Of a stretch of DNA of 64,000 bases, positions 34,723-47,248 are shown piece after piece (position 1 is the first letter of the stretch; each line of letters opens with the position of its first letter). The notes below the pieces were generated by a model that was not told where the DNA came from, did not search any database, and was given only the letters and a program-made list of their open reading frames with translations. The stretch is from Dendrocalamus latiflorus (lineage: Eukaryota > Streptophyta > Magnoliopsida > Poales > Poaceae). The DNA lies in contig CM029617.1 in the NCBI GenBank assembly GCA_017311315.1, positions 14,923,455 through 14,987,454 of the forward strand. Reading direction: 5' to 3'. The position numbers and the translations under genes are program-made.

Positions 34723-37143
34723 TGAGAGACCATGTGGTTGTGACTCCATGAGAGTGATGAGTAATTGACAAGGGTTTAGGTCAGTCGAGTTTGGTTTGAG
34801 TGGCTCGGAGTCGAGTCGCTGCGTGGCGCAATCGGGCTCGGTCGGGCTCTGGTCAAACCTGGTCATTTGGGCTTAGTATGTATATTCTAATGTTTCGACA
34901 GGTTTGGACTTCATCTGTGGTAAGTGTGATGGTATTTACGCTTTCATGTGTCGAGCAGTGCTATTTGACGTGTTTCTTGTCTGTGTGACTGCAGGACGTC
35001 GAGTTGGAGTCGTGGCGAGACACGGTGGACCGGACTAGGCGCAGGTGGCGCTGAGGTCAGAACGGTCGGGATGTGTCGAAGACGACGTGGACTCGAGGTG
35101 GTTGCGAGGCGTGCGAGGCAAGGGGCGCGGAAGCTTCCCAGAAGGTGCAGGAGGGGTGAATCGGGAAATTCTCAAGGCTGCACAAGCGGGAGCGGGCTCC
35201 GTTGGACGTAGCGGGCGTAACGGGGCGGAGACCCGTTAGCCAAGCGCTATAAAAGGAGAGGAGGGGCTGCATGCCCTCCTTGAGCACTTGTGATAGAATT
35301 AGGGTTTTAGAGTCAAAAGAGGCTTTAGGAAGGTTGTTTCCTTTAGCTCTTTAGTTGGTGTGAGTTGGTGGTAGAGGCAGAGTGTGCTCCCTCTGTGTCT
35401 CTACGATGGTTTCTATGTGAGTCTCCTCTCTCTGTGTGTTCTTCCTCCCAAGAAGTGGTGAGATTCTTGGTGTTCTTGAAGATTGAGAGGGAGATGAGAG
35501 ATTGTAATCACTCCTCTTGTATCAATCGAGGTATGGGGATGTAGCTCAGATGTAATCCCTGAATAGTTGGAATGAAATCTGAAGTTTGTGCTCTCTATTC
35601 TTCGATGCTTGCATTTGGTGATTTTTTGAGTTTCTTGATTTCTTGTAGTCTGGTGTTGGAGAGTGTTAAAATGGGTTGTTTCATGTTGGGATGTGGCCCA
35701 AAGATCATTTGATCAGTAGAAATCCCAACAACCCATCTTTGATTTCAGTTTTACTCTTTAGACCTCCCCTGTTCTTCATTCCAGTTTCTAGGGTTTAAGG
35801 TAGATCTTGATTCCCTTGAGGAGTTCATCTTATTTTTGATCTGAGAAGTCCATTTGCTATTGCTAACATACCTACAAAACCACATGTGCAATGGACTTAT
35901 GATCATGGAGTAATTTGAGTTTGTGTGCTCTCTTCTGAAGTTTACTGAATTTTCTAGGGTTTGGTCCAGATTTTGTTTCTCACCTTGAGATGGCTTGAAA
36001 CTTGAGACCTAGAGTCCAGAGACTATACATGAGTTACCCTCAAAGTTTCAAAGTCAAAGGATCATCGGTTAGGGAGTAATTTGAATTTTTGTGGCTTCAC
36101 TCTGTATTTTTCAGACTTTGTCTCAAATCTGAATATTCTTGGATTTAGTTGGTTTCCCTTGTTCCCTAGCTCTCTCTTGGTATTTAGAGTGTTTATGTTT
36201 TCCCTTGAGCCAAAAAGATAGAGTGAAATCCCCCATTTCCTCAGCCTTTGGAAGGTCTGAAGTATTTTCCAAGATTCTGAATTTTCAGTCCTTGGTTGCT
36301 CCTGTTTTCAGCTTTTGGTATGCAGCGAATTGTGCATTCAGCACTACTGTTCAGCTGAACTGAACCATTTATTTTCAGTCTATAGCAAGCATACTAGGGT
36401 GCAGTAATTCTGCATATTTCAGCAGTTTATCCCTCTCTTGTCTTGTGTTTTGGCAAGCGTTTTCAGCAAGTTTGGTGGCTGTTTTTGCTGTCTGGACAGC
36501 AGCCTTGTTGCTCAGTTTTTGGCTCTCAGTCCAACCAAAAGTTCTTTAAATCTGCCCCCTTGCTGTTTTCGGCCAAAGAAGGTTTTCCATTCGGTTGGTA
36601 GCAGTTTCAGCTTGACATTTATTTGCTTGTCATTCCTTCGGATAGCAGTCTTGGCAGTCTTTGTGGCAGCAAATCAGTTTGGCATTGAGTCTTTTGCTCC
36701 TCTTTAGCTTTCAGTTTGTGGCAGCAGTATTTGCTCTTTTTCAGGGGTTGGTACAGCTGCTGTTTGCTGTTTGCATGTCAACAAAATGCAGCCCTCTGCA
36801 GTAGGTTTTGGCAGACCATTTGGTGCTTCTTTTCTGCAGCTCGCTATCTTGCCGTGGCACAAAATCAGCGAAAATCCTTGCCGTGGCAGCCGTGGTAGGC
36901 TGCTGTCTTTGTCGTGGTAGCAATTCCAGTTGATTTCTTGCCGTGGCCAGTTTTCGCAGTTTCTTTCTCTTGATCCAGTTCAGTCTCTTGTCAGTTTGGT
37001 TTTCGTCTTGAGTGAGCAATCATCTCTTCTCGTTCATAGCTTTTATAGTCTTCGGAGAGTAGAGATTTTTGCGAATACTCTTGGGGGCGATTTTAAAAGT
37101 CGACATTCACCCCCCCCCCCTCTGTCGCCATTTCGGTCCTACA
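34723..37143. mobile_element. Solo LTR nested in the 53-bp array (2421 bp)
   Basis: Begins TGAGAGACCATG and ends TTTCGGTCCTACA. The 5-bp sequence CGGAC occurs on both sides (34718-34722 and 37144-37148). The pattern ATTCACCCCCCCCC shortly before the 3' end is seen in copia LTRs (compare 62056-62070), so a copia origin is likely. No internal domain remains, as expected after LTR-LTR recombination. A TATA box at 35248 and the TATAAAAGGAGAGGAGGGG context indicate the plus strand is the transcribed one. Confidence 0.9.
35248..35255 (+). promoter_or_regulatory. TATA box of the nested solo LTR
   Basis: TATAAAAG in a GC-rich context, about 525 bp inside the LTR. Typical U3/R promoter position. Confidence 0.5.
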
Positions 37144-37268
37144 CGGACTATAAAGGAAGACGTAGCGTCGAGGTCCGCCTCCGCACGCGCGAGTCTCCGG
37201 ACTATAAAAAGGCGAAGCGTCGAGGTTCGCCTCCGCACACGCCAGTCTACGGACTATAAAAAGGCGAA
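37144..37268. repeat. ~53-bp tandem array, right remainder
   Basis: After the CGGAC duplication the array resumes with GGACTATAAAGGAAGACG and then two shortened units with GGACTATAAAAAGGCGAAG. This proves the solo LTR landed inside the array. Confidence 0.9.
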
Positions 37269-37656
37269 GTGCCGTTCTAAGGAACCCTTGCGCGAATACT
37301 TCGCCAACGGCGCGCGTCGAGCGTGGAGATCCCGTCCCCGCGCAACATGTGGCGTACCGGTGAATCCGAAGCGGCATCAACACACAGCGCATATCTTAAG
37401 CGGGCTCGTCCTTAACACGCGCTAAAGCTGGGGCCTCGCTCGAAGAAGGTCGGCCCGCCCAAAAGTTCAGCGACTCTTCGGCCCTTCGCCAGCGTCGAAG
37501 GCATCGCCGGGTTGAAAGGTCAGCCGCAAGAAGCCGGCCCCAGCAAGGAAGCTGCCCGGGACATAGGCGAAAGTCAGAATGCATGCAGCAAGTGTGTACT
37601 CCATTCGCAAAAAGAGGGAGCAGTACAACACACGCCAACACCTAGGCACCACGGCG

Positions 37657-40578
37657 TCAGACCTGCGGGTTCCCGGCGCGTTCGGAGGACCTAGCGCCGC
37701 CCTCGTCGTGTCGAGGAACCCCGTCCAGAAATTGGCCGAGGCTCCCCGTCCCGTAGAGCGACTTCCGCAGCTCGACCCGTGCAGCATCCGCCCCGACGTA
37801 ATCCCAGATTCGGTCGAAGAAAGGCCCGAGGGCACGGCGAGCGGAGCGGACGGCGCCGAACATTACTCCGGCCCCGCCAGGCATCTCCAGCCGGGGCTCA
37901 TCTAGCCCGGCGACGTGCGTACAACCGTGGTGCTGCAGGAGCGCGCACACCAAGCATGCCGACGTGTACGCGCAGTGGGTGCCAAAGGTCGTAGCGGCGT
38001 CGCGCGCGACGTTGGCGGCATCCCCGACCCAGCGGAGGGTCCGAGACAGCTCCTCCGGGCCAAAGGCGCGGTCCGGCACCTCAGTTACCAGCCCTTGAAG
38101 ATGGCTCTCCAGCGCTTGCATGGCGTCCCACGCAACCACCGAGGCGTCGCCAAACGTCTGGTTACGCTCCGCTAGAGTCAGGGCAAGCTCGCCTTTTTCC
38201 TTCTCTAGCGAGGCGACCTGTTCTAGGAGCCCGTCCCGCTCCACCGCAAACCTCTGTTCAGCAGCTGCCGCGGCCGACTCCCGCGCCGACGCAACAAGTC
38301 CCTCGGCGTGTGCCCCCGCTCCGGCGCATTCCACTTCCAGCTGGCGGATGCAGGCGTCCTGGGCAGAGCGGGCTCTAGAGGCTTCTCCTCGGTGGCCCGC
38401 AGCCTATCCTCGAGTGCCTTTTGGCCACGAGTATAGGCCGTTTGCAGGGCCTGCCCCAGCACAAGTGTCTGCAGAAGGGAAAGACTTAGCAAGCTCAGCT
38501 AGCCCAGGCGTTGTCGCAGGACTACTTACCCTCACCCCAGACACCTCGAAGGCGTCCTCGAGGCGCCCCGCCCCGTAGGCCTGCAGCACTTGCGGGTCGA
38601 CGCTGGTGGCTGCGTCATTCACAATCCCACGCCACGCCCTCAGCGTCTCCGGAGGCGGCACGAAGTCCGCGGGGCTTACGCGCACGGAGGCCCCGTGTTC
38701 CGCCAAGTGCTCCCCCTCCGGAATGAGCAACGCTGCAAACCGCAATACAGGTGAGCCCCCCAAGGCATAAAAGCATACACCAGAGTAAGCTAAGCCACCG
38801 TACCCTCGGTAGCAGAAGGAATGGTCCCGCCGCGGGCAGAAGCCTCCGCGTTCGGGGAGGGCGACGGCTGTCCCTACGCGACGGGCGGCGTGGCCAGGGG
38901 GGCAGAAGGCGCGTATGCCGCAGGGTCTCCGGCGCTTGCGCTGGAGTCCCACAAGCTTCTGATACCCGTGGCCACGACGAATCCTCGCGGTGTCTGGTGG
39001 AGCTCCGGCCGCGCACACGGCCGTTTAGCCGGGGCAGCCAGCAGCGACACCGCCCCCGCAGCCGCGGTTGGGGAAGACCCCGCGGCTGCCGCGCCCGGGG
39101 GCGAAGGTTCTGCGGTGGTAGTTGTCGCAGGGGGCACCTCGGTTTCGGCTGCTGTCGGTAAAGGCAGCACGGCTCCGTGCGCCCCCGCGGAGGGCGCCTC
39201 CGGCACCACAGCGGCCGCGGTCGAAAGCTCCACCTCGGCACCGCCGGTCCGCATGGGTTCCGCCTCGGTGACTTCGGCGGGCGGTGAGACTTCCCCCCTC
39301 CGGCTGCCCGCGGCGAACCCGCCGTCCGGGACGCTCGCCGAAGATACCTCGCCTTCGGCGTCCGCGCCGCCCAAGCCTGAATCGGCATACCTCGCCGAGT
39401 CCGACTCCGCGTCCGCCGCGCCCTCGGAAACACTAGCAGCAGTAGTAGCAGCTGCCGCGCCAAGCGCGGCAGGCGCCCCGCTGCGGCCCCTCTTCCGAGA
39501 CGGTGCCTTCTTCTTCTTCGCTGCACCGTCGTCTGGAGCGACACGGTCCAGCACGGCAAGGCCCAGGACCTCGCACACGCGGTTTATTCGCCCCAGCCCC
39601 GCCTCGGCGATAGCAGACGCGCGCTGCTCGTGCTCCCTGGCGGTGTACGGCCCCAGGAATACGCGCGAGGCTTACGAAGACCGGGGGGCGCCGGCAGCGA
39701 GCAGACCCATGGCGAAACATTGTCGTCTCGACGCCTCTCGGCGGTAAGACGCCAGTCGTGGGCAAGCGGTGCCACGCCGTACATCACGTACTCTTCGGCG
39801 AGGTCGCGCATGTTGAGGCGGGCGGCCACGCCAACGAGCCGCTGGACCCTCCGCTTGTCCTCATCGTCGAGCGTTCGGCCGGGCGAGGGCTTGAACGCGA
39901 TCGGTCGGCCTGTGCACTCAAGGCCGCTCCCGCTCTCCACACGGTGGTAGAACCACCGCTTCATCCAGTAAGACTCCCACTTCCCGCGAGTTGAGTTCGC
40001 AGGGAAGAGCTTCTTGCACGACGGGCGAAGAATAAAAGTGACGCTACCGAAGCTCGACAGCGTCCCGTCCTTCCGGCCCTTGGGCTGGCATCGTGCCTCG
40101 TGAAGATAGGCGAACAACGACGCGCTGGGCCAACACGCCCCCGAGCGCAAGGCCCAGCTGTACACTGCGAGCCGGGCCACGGCGTTCGGAGTAGTTACGC
40201 CAGCTCCAGCCCGAAGGTCCGCAGCACGTTGCCCACCATGGCCGCCGCTGGGATGCGGAGCCCCGCGTCGAAAAAGGCAACGAACACGACCGCCTCCGAC
40301 CTCTCGGGATGCGGTTCCGTCTCGTCGGCGGCGGGCAATCGTACCTCCTGGCGCCCGGACAGCTTCCCCGCGCGCAGGAGCCCTTGGATCGTCTTCTCGG
40401 TCACGAGCCAGGGGCCTAGCTCGCCGGAGAACGTGCCTTCCTCCTCCGCCACCAGCCGCTCCTGGTCCGCCGCCGCCGGGTCACGCTCTTGGAGCGCGTA
40501 TTTCACCTTCAACAGCGAGGACCGCCGGCGAATGTCAGGGCCACCAACCGCCTGGCCGCGCTTGCTACTGGAGGCCAT
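37657..40578 (-). pseudogene. Antisense multi-exon ORF of the gypsy element
   Basis: Minus-strand coding block opposite to gag. It starts at ATG 40578 (MASSSKRGQAVGGPDIRRRS). The first frame ends at 40195 beside a frame change, and the homology resumes with PNAVARLAVYSWALRSGACW down to about 39600. This part resembles the 'putative gypsy-type transposon' domain (PF04195-like) annotated in many grass genomes. A KKKKAPSRKRGRSG basic patch and Ala/Ser/Pro-rich linker follow (39578-38874). An acceptor near 38730 precedes LLIPEGEHLAEHG, and a predicted coiled coil (LLEQVASLEKEKGELALTLA, about 38210-38150) leads into DRIWDYVGADAARVELRKSL. Such extra ORFs are known in Tat-lineage elements; their function is unknown. 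The frameshift makes this copy non-functional unless spliced around. Confidence 0.55.
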
Positions 40579-41229
40579 CGCTTCCCACGGAGAGACTGAA
40601 GCGGTGAAGATAGCGCGAAGGTGTAGAGGGCGGAGCAGACAGGAAAGAGGGCGTAAAGGTGCGGGGACGCTGTTACGGGGGGGCTATTTCAAGCCACCTC
40701 ACCCATACCGCCGCTACCGAAGCGTCGCAACGATCCGCGTGCCGGATGCAACCGCAGCGGTGTAAAGGCCTGCCCCGCACGATTCCCCGTAACTGAAAGC
40801 GAAGTGTCGCGATGGCCCGTGTACGGGGCGCGACCGTAGTCGTACAAGCGCCCGTCCAGCGTAATGTCCCATACCCAAAGCTGGAAGGCCACGACCACAG
40901 GCACCAAGGACCGTCACAGCACGACGTTACCTAGCCGCCGTTAAAGGCGCACTAATGGGCCAGGGGATCACAACAGCTCTGGCGCCACACCATTCACTGC
41001 CCGCCCCGTGTCCCCCTTGCCTAGGGAAGGGGCGAGCGGCCGCGAGCACGCAACCGTCCACATCCCACCGCCCACCAGTCATAGCCCACCGCGTGCCCCA
41101 GGCGCATCGGGTCGCACCGTACGGGAACCTAACCCTGGCAGACCAGGGGCCGGCGCGATTCCAGGAACCTTTACATCGCAAGACCGCATCGCAAGATCCC
41201 AAGTCACCGCCCGCGTGGCAGTGTTCACG
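40579..41229. other. Non-coding part of the gypsy element
   Basis: Upstream side of the antisense ORF. It may hold its promoter, but no clear TATA box is seen. No supported gene. Confidence 0.4.
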
Positions 41230-42660
41230 GCGTGAGGGCGCCAGCTCCGCTTTCACCCATTCGAAGGGTAGAGGACGGAGCGTGCGCGTAAACTTCGACT
41301 AGGCGCCAGCCTCCGCCGCCACCCGTTCGATGGGTAGGGGACGGAGCGCGCGCGTCTACTTCGACTAGGCGCCAGCTTCGCTGCCACCCGTTCGATGGGT
41401 AGGGGACAGAGTGCACGCGTCTACTTCGACTAGGCGCCAGCCTCCGCCATCACCCGTTCGATGGGTAGGGGACGGAGCGCGCGCCTCTACTTCGACTAGG
41501 CGCCAGCTTCGCTGCCACCCGTTCGATGGCTAGGGGACGGAGCGCGCGCCTCTACTTCGACTAGGCGCCAGCTTCGCCGCCACCCGTTCGATGGGTAGGG
41601 GACGGAGCGCGCGCGTCTACTTTGACTAGGCGCCAGCCTCCGCCGTCACCCGTTCGATGGGTAGGGGACGGAGCGCGCGCGTCTACTTCGACTAGGCGCC
41701 AGCTTCGCTGCCACCCGTTCGATGGGTAGGGGACGGAGCGCGCGCCTCTACTCCGACTAGGCGCCAGCTTCGCTGCCACCCGTTCGATGGGTAGGGGACG
41801 GAGCGCGCACCTTTACTTCGACTAGGCGCCAGCTTCGCTGCCACCCGCTCGATGGGTAGGGGACGGAGCGCGCGCGTCTACTTCGACTAGGCGCCAGCCT
41901 CCGCTGCCACCCGTTCGAAGAGTAGGGGACGGAGCGCGCGCGTCTACTTCGACTAGGCGCCAGCCTCGCTGCCACCCGTTCGATGGGTAGCGGACGGAGC
42001 GCGCGCCTCTACTTCGACTAGGCGCCAGCTTCGCTGCCACCTGCTCGATGGGTAGGGGACGGAGCGCGCGCATCTACTTCGACTAGGCGCCAGCCTCCGC
42101 TGCCACCCGCTCGATGGGTAGGAGACGGAGCGCGCGCGTCTACTTCGACTAGGCGCCAGCCTCCGCTGCCACCCGTTCGAAGGGTATGGGACGGAGCGCG
42201 CGCGTCTACTTCGACTAGGCGCCAGCCTCCGCCGCCACCCGTTCGATGGGTAGGGGACGGAGCGCGCGCATCTACTTCGACTAGGCGCCAGCCTCCGTTG
42301 CCACCCGTTCGATGGGTAGGGGACGGAGCGCGCGCGTCTACGTCGACTAGGCGCCAGCCTCCCCTGCCACCCGTTCGAAGGGTAGAGGACGGAGCGCGCG
42401 CGTCTACTTCGACTAGGCGCCAGCCTCCGTTGCCACCCGTTCGATGGGTAGGGGACGGAGCGCGCGCCTCTACTCCGACTAGGCGCCAGCTTCGCTGGCA
42501 CCCGTTCGATGGGTAGGGGATGGAGCGCGCACCTCTACTTCGACTAGGCGCCAGCTTCGCTGCCACCCGCTCGATGGGTAGGGGACGGAGCGCGCGCGTC
42601 TACTTCGACTAGGCGCCAGCCTCCGCTGCCACCCGTTCGAAGGGTAGGGGACGGAGCGAG
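41230..42660. repeat. ~65-bp tandem array, about 22 units
   Basis: Units of 65-66 bp carry ACTAGGCGCCAGC, TGCCACCCGTTCGATGGGTA and GGGGACGGAGCGCGCGC. Main variation is CTTCGC versus CCTCCG after GCCAG. All short ORFs in it (for example 41953-42566 minus) encode repeats of the unit and are not genes. Confidence 0.93.
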
Positions 42661-43703
42661 CTTGAAGAACGCAGAATAGCACATACGACCACAATAACTC
42701 GAGCATGCAAAGGTCAATTTGCGGCAAGAGCGGACATGCTCTCGTAAACAGATATGCGTCGCCACACCAGCATATGCTCGTTCGCACGATCAGAGCGTAT
42801 GGATGACTTCATATCTGTCTACGAGAGCAAGTCAGGCCTTGCCATTTCCACATCAAGCTGTGAAGCATTCCCACAAGTAGGACATATTTTGTTCACCAGC
42901 GCTCGCAGGCATTGACGCCGGTCGACGCAGTCATCAAACGCAGATGAACAAAATTTTCCCTACATGTGAGAAGTTAACCATGAACAGGTACGGGATGTGC
43001 AGCAAGGGATGTCTAGGGAGCGGCCCCTGACGCCAACATATTTATACTCGGCCTCACCAGGCGAAGAGTCGCCAGCGTGGAGGCATGCCAATCGACGGAA
43101 GCACAAACGGGGGGTGTCGGGCGGTTCAGCTACCAAGGGTGCGTAAGTGCAACCGTCCGCACCCCACCGCGTGCACACCGGAAACCGTCGCACGCTCCAC
43201 TTACGAGAAGGCGCACTGCACGATGCGACAGCCTGCCCCCTGGCAAGCCAACCGTCATTAAAAAGCACACCACCAGGCGGCAAGGTCGCAACGACTGTGG
43301 AGCGCGCGCGCCTCAGAAGTCCAAATGCCGGGAGTCCGCCGTCACATTGATGGCCACGACGCCTCAAGGCCCGCACCGCGCCAAGCACGCTTCACCACGT
43401 GGACGGCCGAAAGAGCGAGCGTCGCAGCGCGTCCCTTATCGTTTAAGGCTCACGCGGCGGCTCAGGGGCCCGCCACGCTTACCTATGCCAGTGCAACGCC
43501 CTCGGCGCGCGTCTGCTTCGGCTGGGGCCACTTCTGCCGCCGCCCAATTCGAAGGGTGAGGACCGGAGCGTACGCATCTGCTTCAGCCACAGCGCAGCCC
43601 CAGCTCAAGTTTGGAAAAGTTCACAGGCCGCGGGGACGGAGGGGGCCAAAGGACTCGGCAACATGGCTTCGGCCTTGTGAAGCCCTTTACCATGAGAGGC
43701 TCC
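42661..43703. other. 3' non-coding part of the gypsy element
   Basis: GC-rich sequence between the last array and the 3' LTR. No domain recognised. The usual purine-rich tract next to the 3' LTR is weak (CATGAGAGGCTCC, 43691-43703). Confidence 0.4.
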
Positions 43704-44036
<333 letters not shown>

Positions 44037-44041
44037 TTAAC
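44037..44041. repeat. 5-bp target-site duplication TTAAC (right)
   Basis: Matches 30155-30159. Confidence 0.9.
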
Positions 44042-46054
44042 GTAATTAGAATTCTTTTGAGACGATGAGCTAGTACCTATAGTATTATTAAATGAACTTT
44101 GCACAAAACCAATAGATTTAAACACAGTTTTATGAGGCTCACCTTTTGTTTCAACTACGCCACTACCAATGACCAATACAATCTTAGGTGGATTATTCTT
44201 GGCATAATTAGCAGTATTAAACCCTAGAGCAATGTTTTTGACACTCAGTTTTGACTTGTCTAAAATCATATTCAATTTTTTTACCAAAAGAAAATCTCTC
44301 TAAAGTGTCCATAATGTACTCATTTTTTTAGCTAAAGTGGGACAAGTTGTGTATTTAACAAGTTCATTCACAATATTCTTAAAAGCACTTTATTGAGCTA
44401 ATCTTGTCAATGCTTCTATATCTATGTTAAGTTTAGAATAGTTAGTGCAAGAAAGTGCCTCATAATAAAACATTTGTTGAATTGATTTCTGAGAATAATT
44501 AAGTCTAGCTTCTAATAATTCACAATTACAGCAAGTTTTAGATTGAGCATTTGAAATACTTAACCCTAAATATGTAGAAGAACTAATCTTGAGCTTTTCA
44601 ATTTCATCACTTGCAAGTTTTAACTTTTCATCATAAGAGTCATGTGCTAATTTTAATTCATCAAATTTAGTAGTTAGATCACTAAGTTGAACCAAGTTTA
44701 ATGTATTAATTGTTCTAGCAGACTCCAACTCAGAATGTAAAACTTGACAAGATTCATCATCAAGAATAAAAGCTCTAAGTCTATTAATTTCAGAATTTAT
44801 GCTCTCAACAACAAAATCATGATGTTTAATTTTCTTTTTATACTTTTTGAGCTCCTCTGTTAATCTAAACACAACACAAGATAAATCTGTATAAGGAAGT
44901 TTTACCTCATCATGATCACTATAGAGATCATCATTAATGAGCTCCTCACTATTTGCCATAAAACACATCACTATGAAGTTCACCTCTTTTGCTTTCTTAC
45001 CACAATCCCTATCGTCACTTCCAGAATCACCATCACTTAAATTAAGCTCATCAAGTGCTAAAAGTATTTTATTGACTGCGCTGCGATATTGCGCTTTCTA
45101 CTTGGATAAACCTTGAATTGAGAGTGACGAGTTGATAACTTATCATCCTTGACCTCCTTACTCCTTAGTTTGGGGCAATTTATCTTGATATGGTTTGGCT
45201 CACCACATTCATAGCATTTGATTAGACCTCCTCTCTGCCTTGATCTAATGTTGTTAATTGCTTTGGTCACCCTGTTAGAGAAAAATACAAGCTGCACTTC
45301 CAGAATTACCTCTAACTGCTCGTCTGAAATAGAACATAGAGTAAACAAAGAAACAATAAAGAAACTAGAAGAACTGTTGGCTTGGTTAGTCACTAAACCC
45401 AAAGAATTAGACATGTTTATCCTGGCCAAAACATCAATCCTATGTATTTTCATCTTAGAATAAACATCATTCAAAGTAAGTGTTTCCATGTTAACAAAAG
45501 TTAGTGTTTCCATGTTAACAGAATAATTAATTGTAGTAACTAACACATTGCAAATAGACATATCCAAAACATTTAAGATCTGACGGGCATTGTCAAAAGT
45601 AGAATATATGACACCAACAGATTGCAAATCACTAATAATTTTATTAATGCAATCAAGAAGTGCATCTACTGATTCTCTAGGTTTGATCTCAATTTTGGAA
45701 TGCTCCTTTTTAAATTAGTTCTGACGAACACCTTTACCAGACTTAAACATTCATGATAATAAGGTAGATTAGTCCAAATTTTATTAGTAGATTTAATATG
45801 TCTGACAAACTCATTTCTACTTAGACCTTGCAACAAAATATTTCTAACCTTAACATTATCTTCAACATTAGCAATATTTTCAATAGTAATAACAGGAGGC
45901 ATTTCATATAGATTTTTAACTTTTTACCAAATAGCATTACCTTGTGCTTATAGAAAACCTCAATACGTGTTTTCCAATAAATATAATCTGATCCATCGAA
46001 AAACGGTGGCTTACCTAAAAAATAATCTTGATCTAATGACATTGCAACCCACTT
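44042..46054 (-). mobile_element. Copia gag region, decayed, minus strand
   Basis: From right to left it has a gag start with DQDYFLGKPPFFDGSDYIYW (about 46050-45980), a second gag part, a CCHC zinc knuckle (CYECGEPNHIKINC, about 45225-45180), an acidic region with MCFMANSEELINDDLYSD (about 44960), and a long coiled coil with KTCCNCELLEARLNYSQKS (about 44530). It is broken into several frames (45821-46084, 45666-45902, 45058-45627, 44390-44983). The coiled coil after the knuckle is also present at 62740-63800. It continues at 30154 beyond the gypsy insertion. Gag would form the virus-like particle; this copy is dead. Confidence 0.85.
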
Positions 46055-46064
46055 TGATACCACT
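46055..46064 (-). promoter_or_regulatory. Copia primer-binding site
   Basis: Reads AGTGGTATCA on the minus strand, between LTR and gag. Confidence 0.75.
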
Positions 46065-46601
46065 TGTAAGATCATTGATGACAATCAGAGTGGAGTGAAT
46101 GATTGTAATTTGCATTGAAAGATTTTTCCTCAAATCTACTGTCTTCTGATTGTCTAACCTGCCAACACAAAAAGAACACAAAAACAAAAAGACGGCAAAA
46201 AGGGGATTTTTTTGTTGAACACTGTAGCAAATTACTGTAGTAGTCACTGTAGCAATTGTCGCTTTCATGCGCGCTATAGTTACAGTGTTTACTATAGCAG
46301 ATCAAAGCTAAGTGCATCGCTTTCATGCGCACTGTAGCAGCCAAGAAACAACACACGCTGTGGTGCACGAGCGCGCATGAGACGTAGGACGCTACACAGA
46401 TTTTCAACACGCGTTCGTCGCGCATTGGAGAGGATGTGCCGCCGCTGCCAGCCCTTTTTTCGAATAGATCTAATTTTTATTGCTGGATCATCATGTTTGT
46501 AGCTACAAAGTGCTATTCTGACACCCACAAATCCTAGAACGAAATTGCATCTATCGGCATTGAGGTTAGCTAGCCCCTAATTCCATATCTATTTGCACAA
46601 A
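46065..46601 (-). mobile_element. Copia 5' LTR, truncated
   Basis: Starts TGTAAGATCATTG and aligns with the LTR copies at 14877 and 15869 up to CCTAATTCCATATCTATTTG. The distal ~500 bp present in the 15869 copy are missing. Confidence 0.8.
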
Positions 46602-47248
46602 TCCAACGTTTCTACCATTGTTTTCTGGTTGTCTGTCCTACGTGGGAGTTTCTTCCGTCACCTCTTTGTCAAATTAGTACTGTTCAAGAAAAGATAAACG
46701 TGGTTATATATATGTATATATATCCTTGGGCATCAAGCTAACAGATTAACAAATTTGACCCACACTGTCAAAAGTTTCCTCTGCAGAAACATAATGACTT
46801 GTCTGCTGAAGAAACTGCGAGGAAGGTAACGTTTGAGCAACATTCATCCGCTTGGATGCGGTTTCAAATCTCAAGTGAAAAGGACAAGAATAACTAAAAA
46901 AACGAAACTACATAAGAACAACAGCTCATATTCTACCAAGGCATATTACATCAATAAAGATGTAGTCACTGATGAGCTCAGAGATGACGAATAAACGAGC
47001 TTAATTCACTTCTGACTTTACTTCAGAAGGCATTTATTTAATGTATTCCTTGCAGCCGTCGCCATGGCAAGAGCTCAAAAACGTTTGTCGCCATGTTTAC
47101 TTATCGCATTAACTATGCCAAACAGCACATATATATGTACTCGTTCATGTTCCGAGCTCCGAGTCTGATCAACCTACATGCCACACAGCCTAATCTTGTG
47201 TTGATCTTCACCGTTGCAAAATAGCCACGGTCCCACAGTTACACAATC
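46602..47248. other. Upstream region of an ATL gene
   Basis: No gene recognised. TATATATATGTATATATA near 46705 is TATA-like, but lies about 540 bp before the ATG; the CACATATATATGTA near 47127 is a nearer alternative. Confidence 0.4.

Noticed and set aside
41225..42787. ORFs repeating RSVPYPSNGWQRRLAPSRSR-like units
   Set aside because: Translations of the ~65-bp DNA repeat; the frame changes between 65- and 66-bp units.
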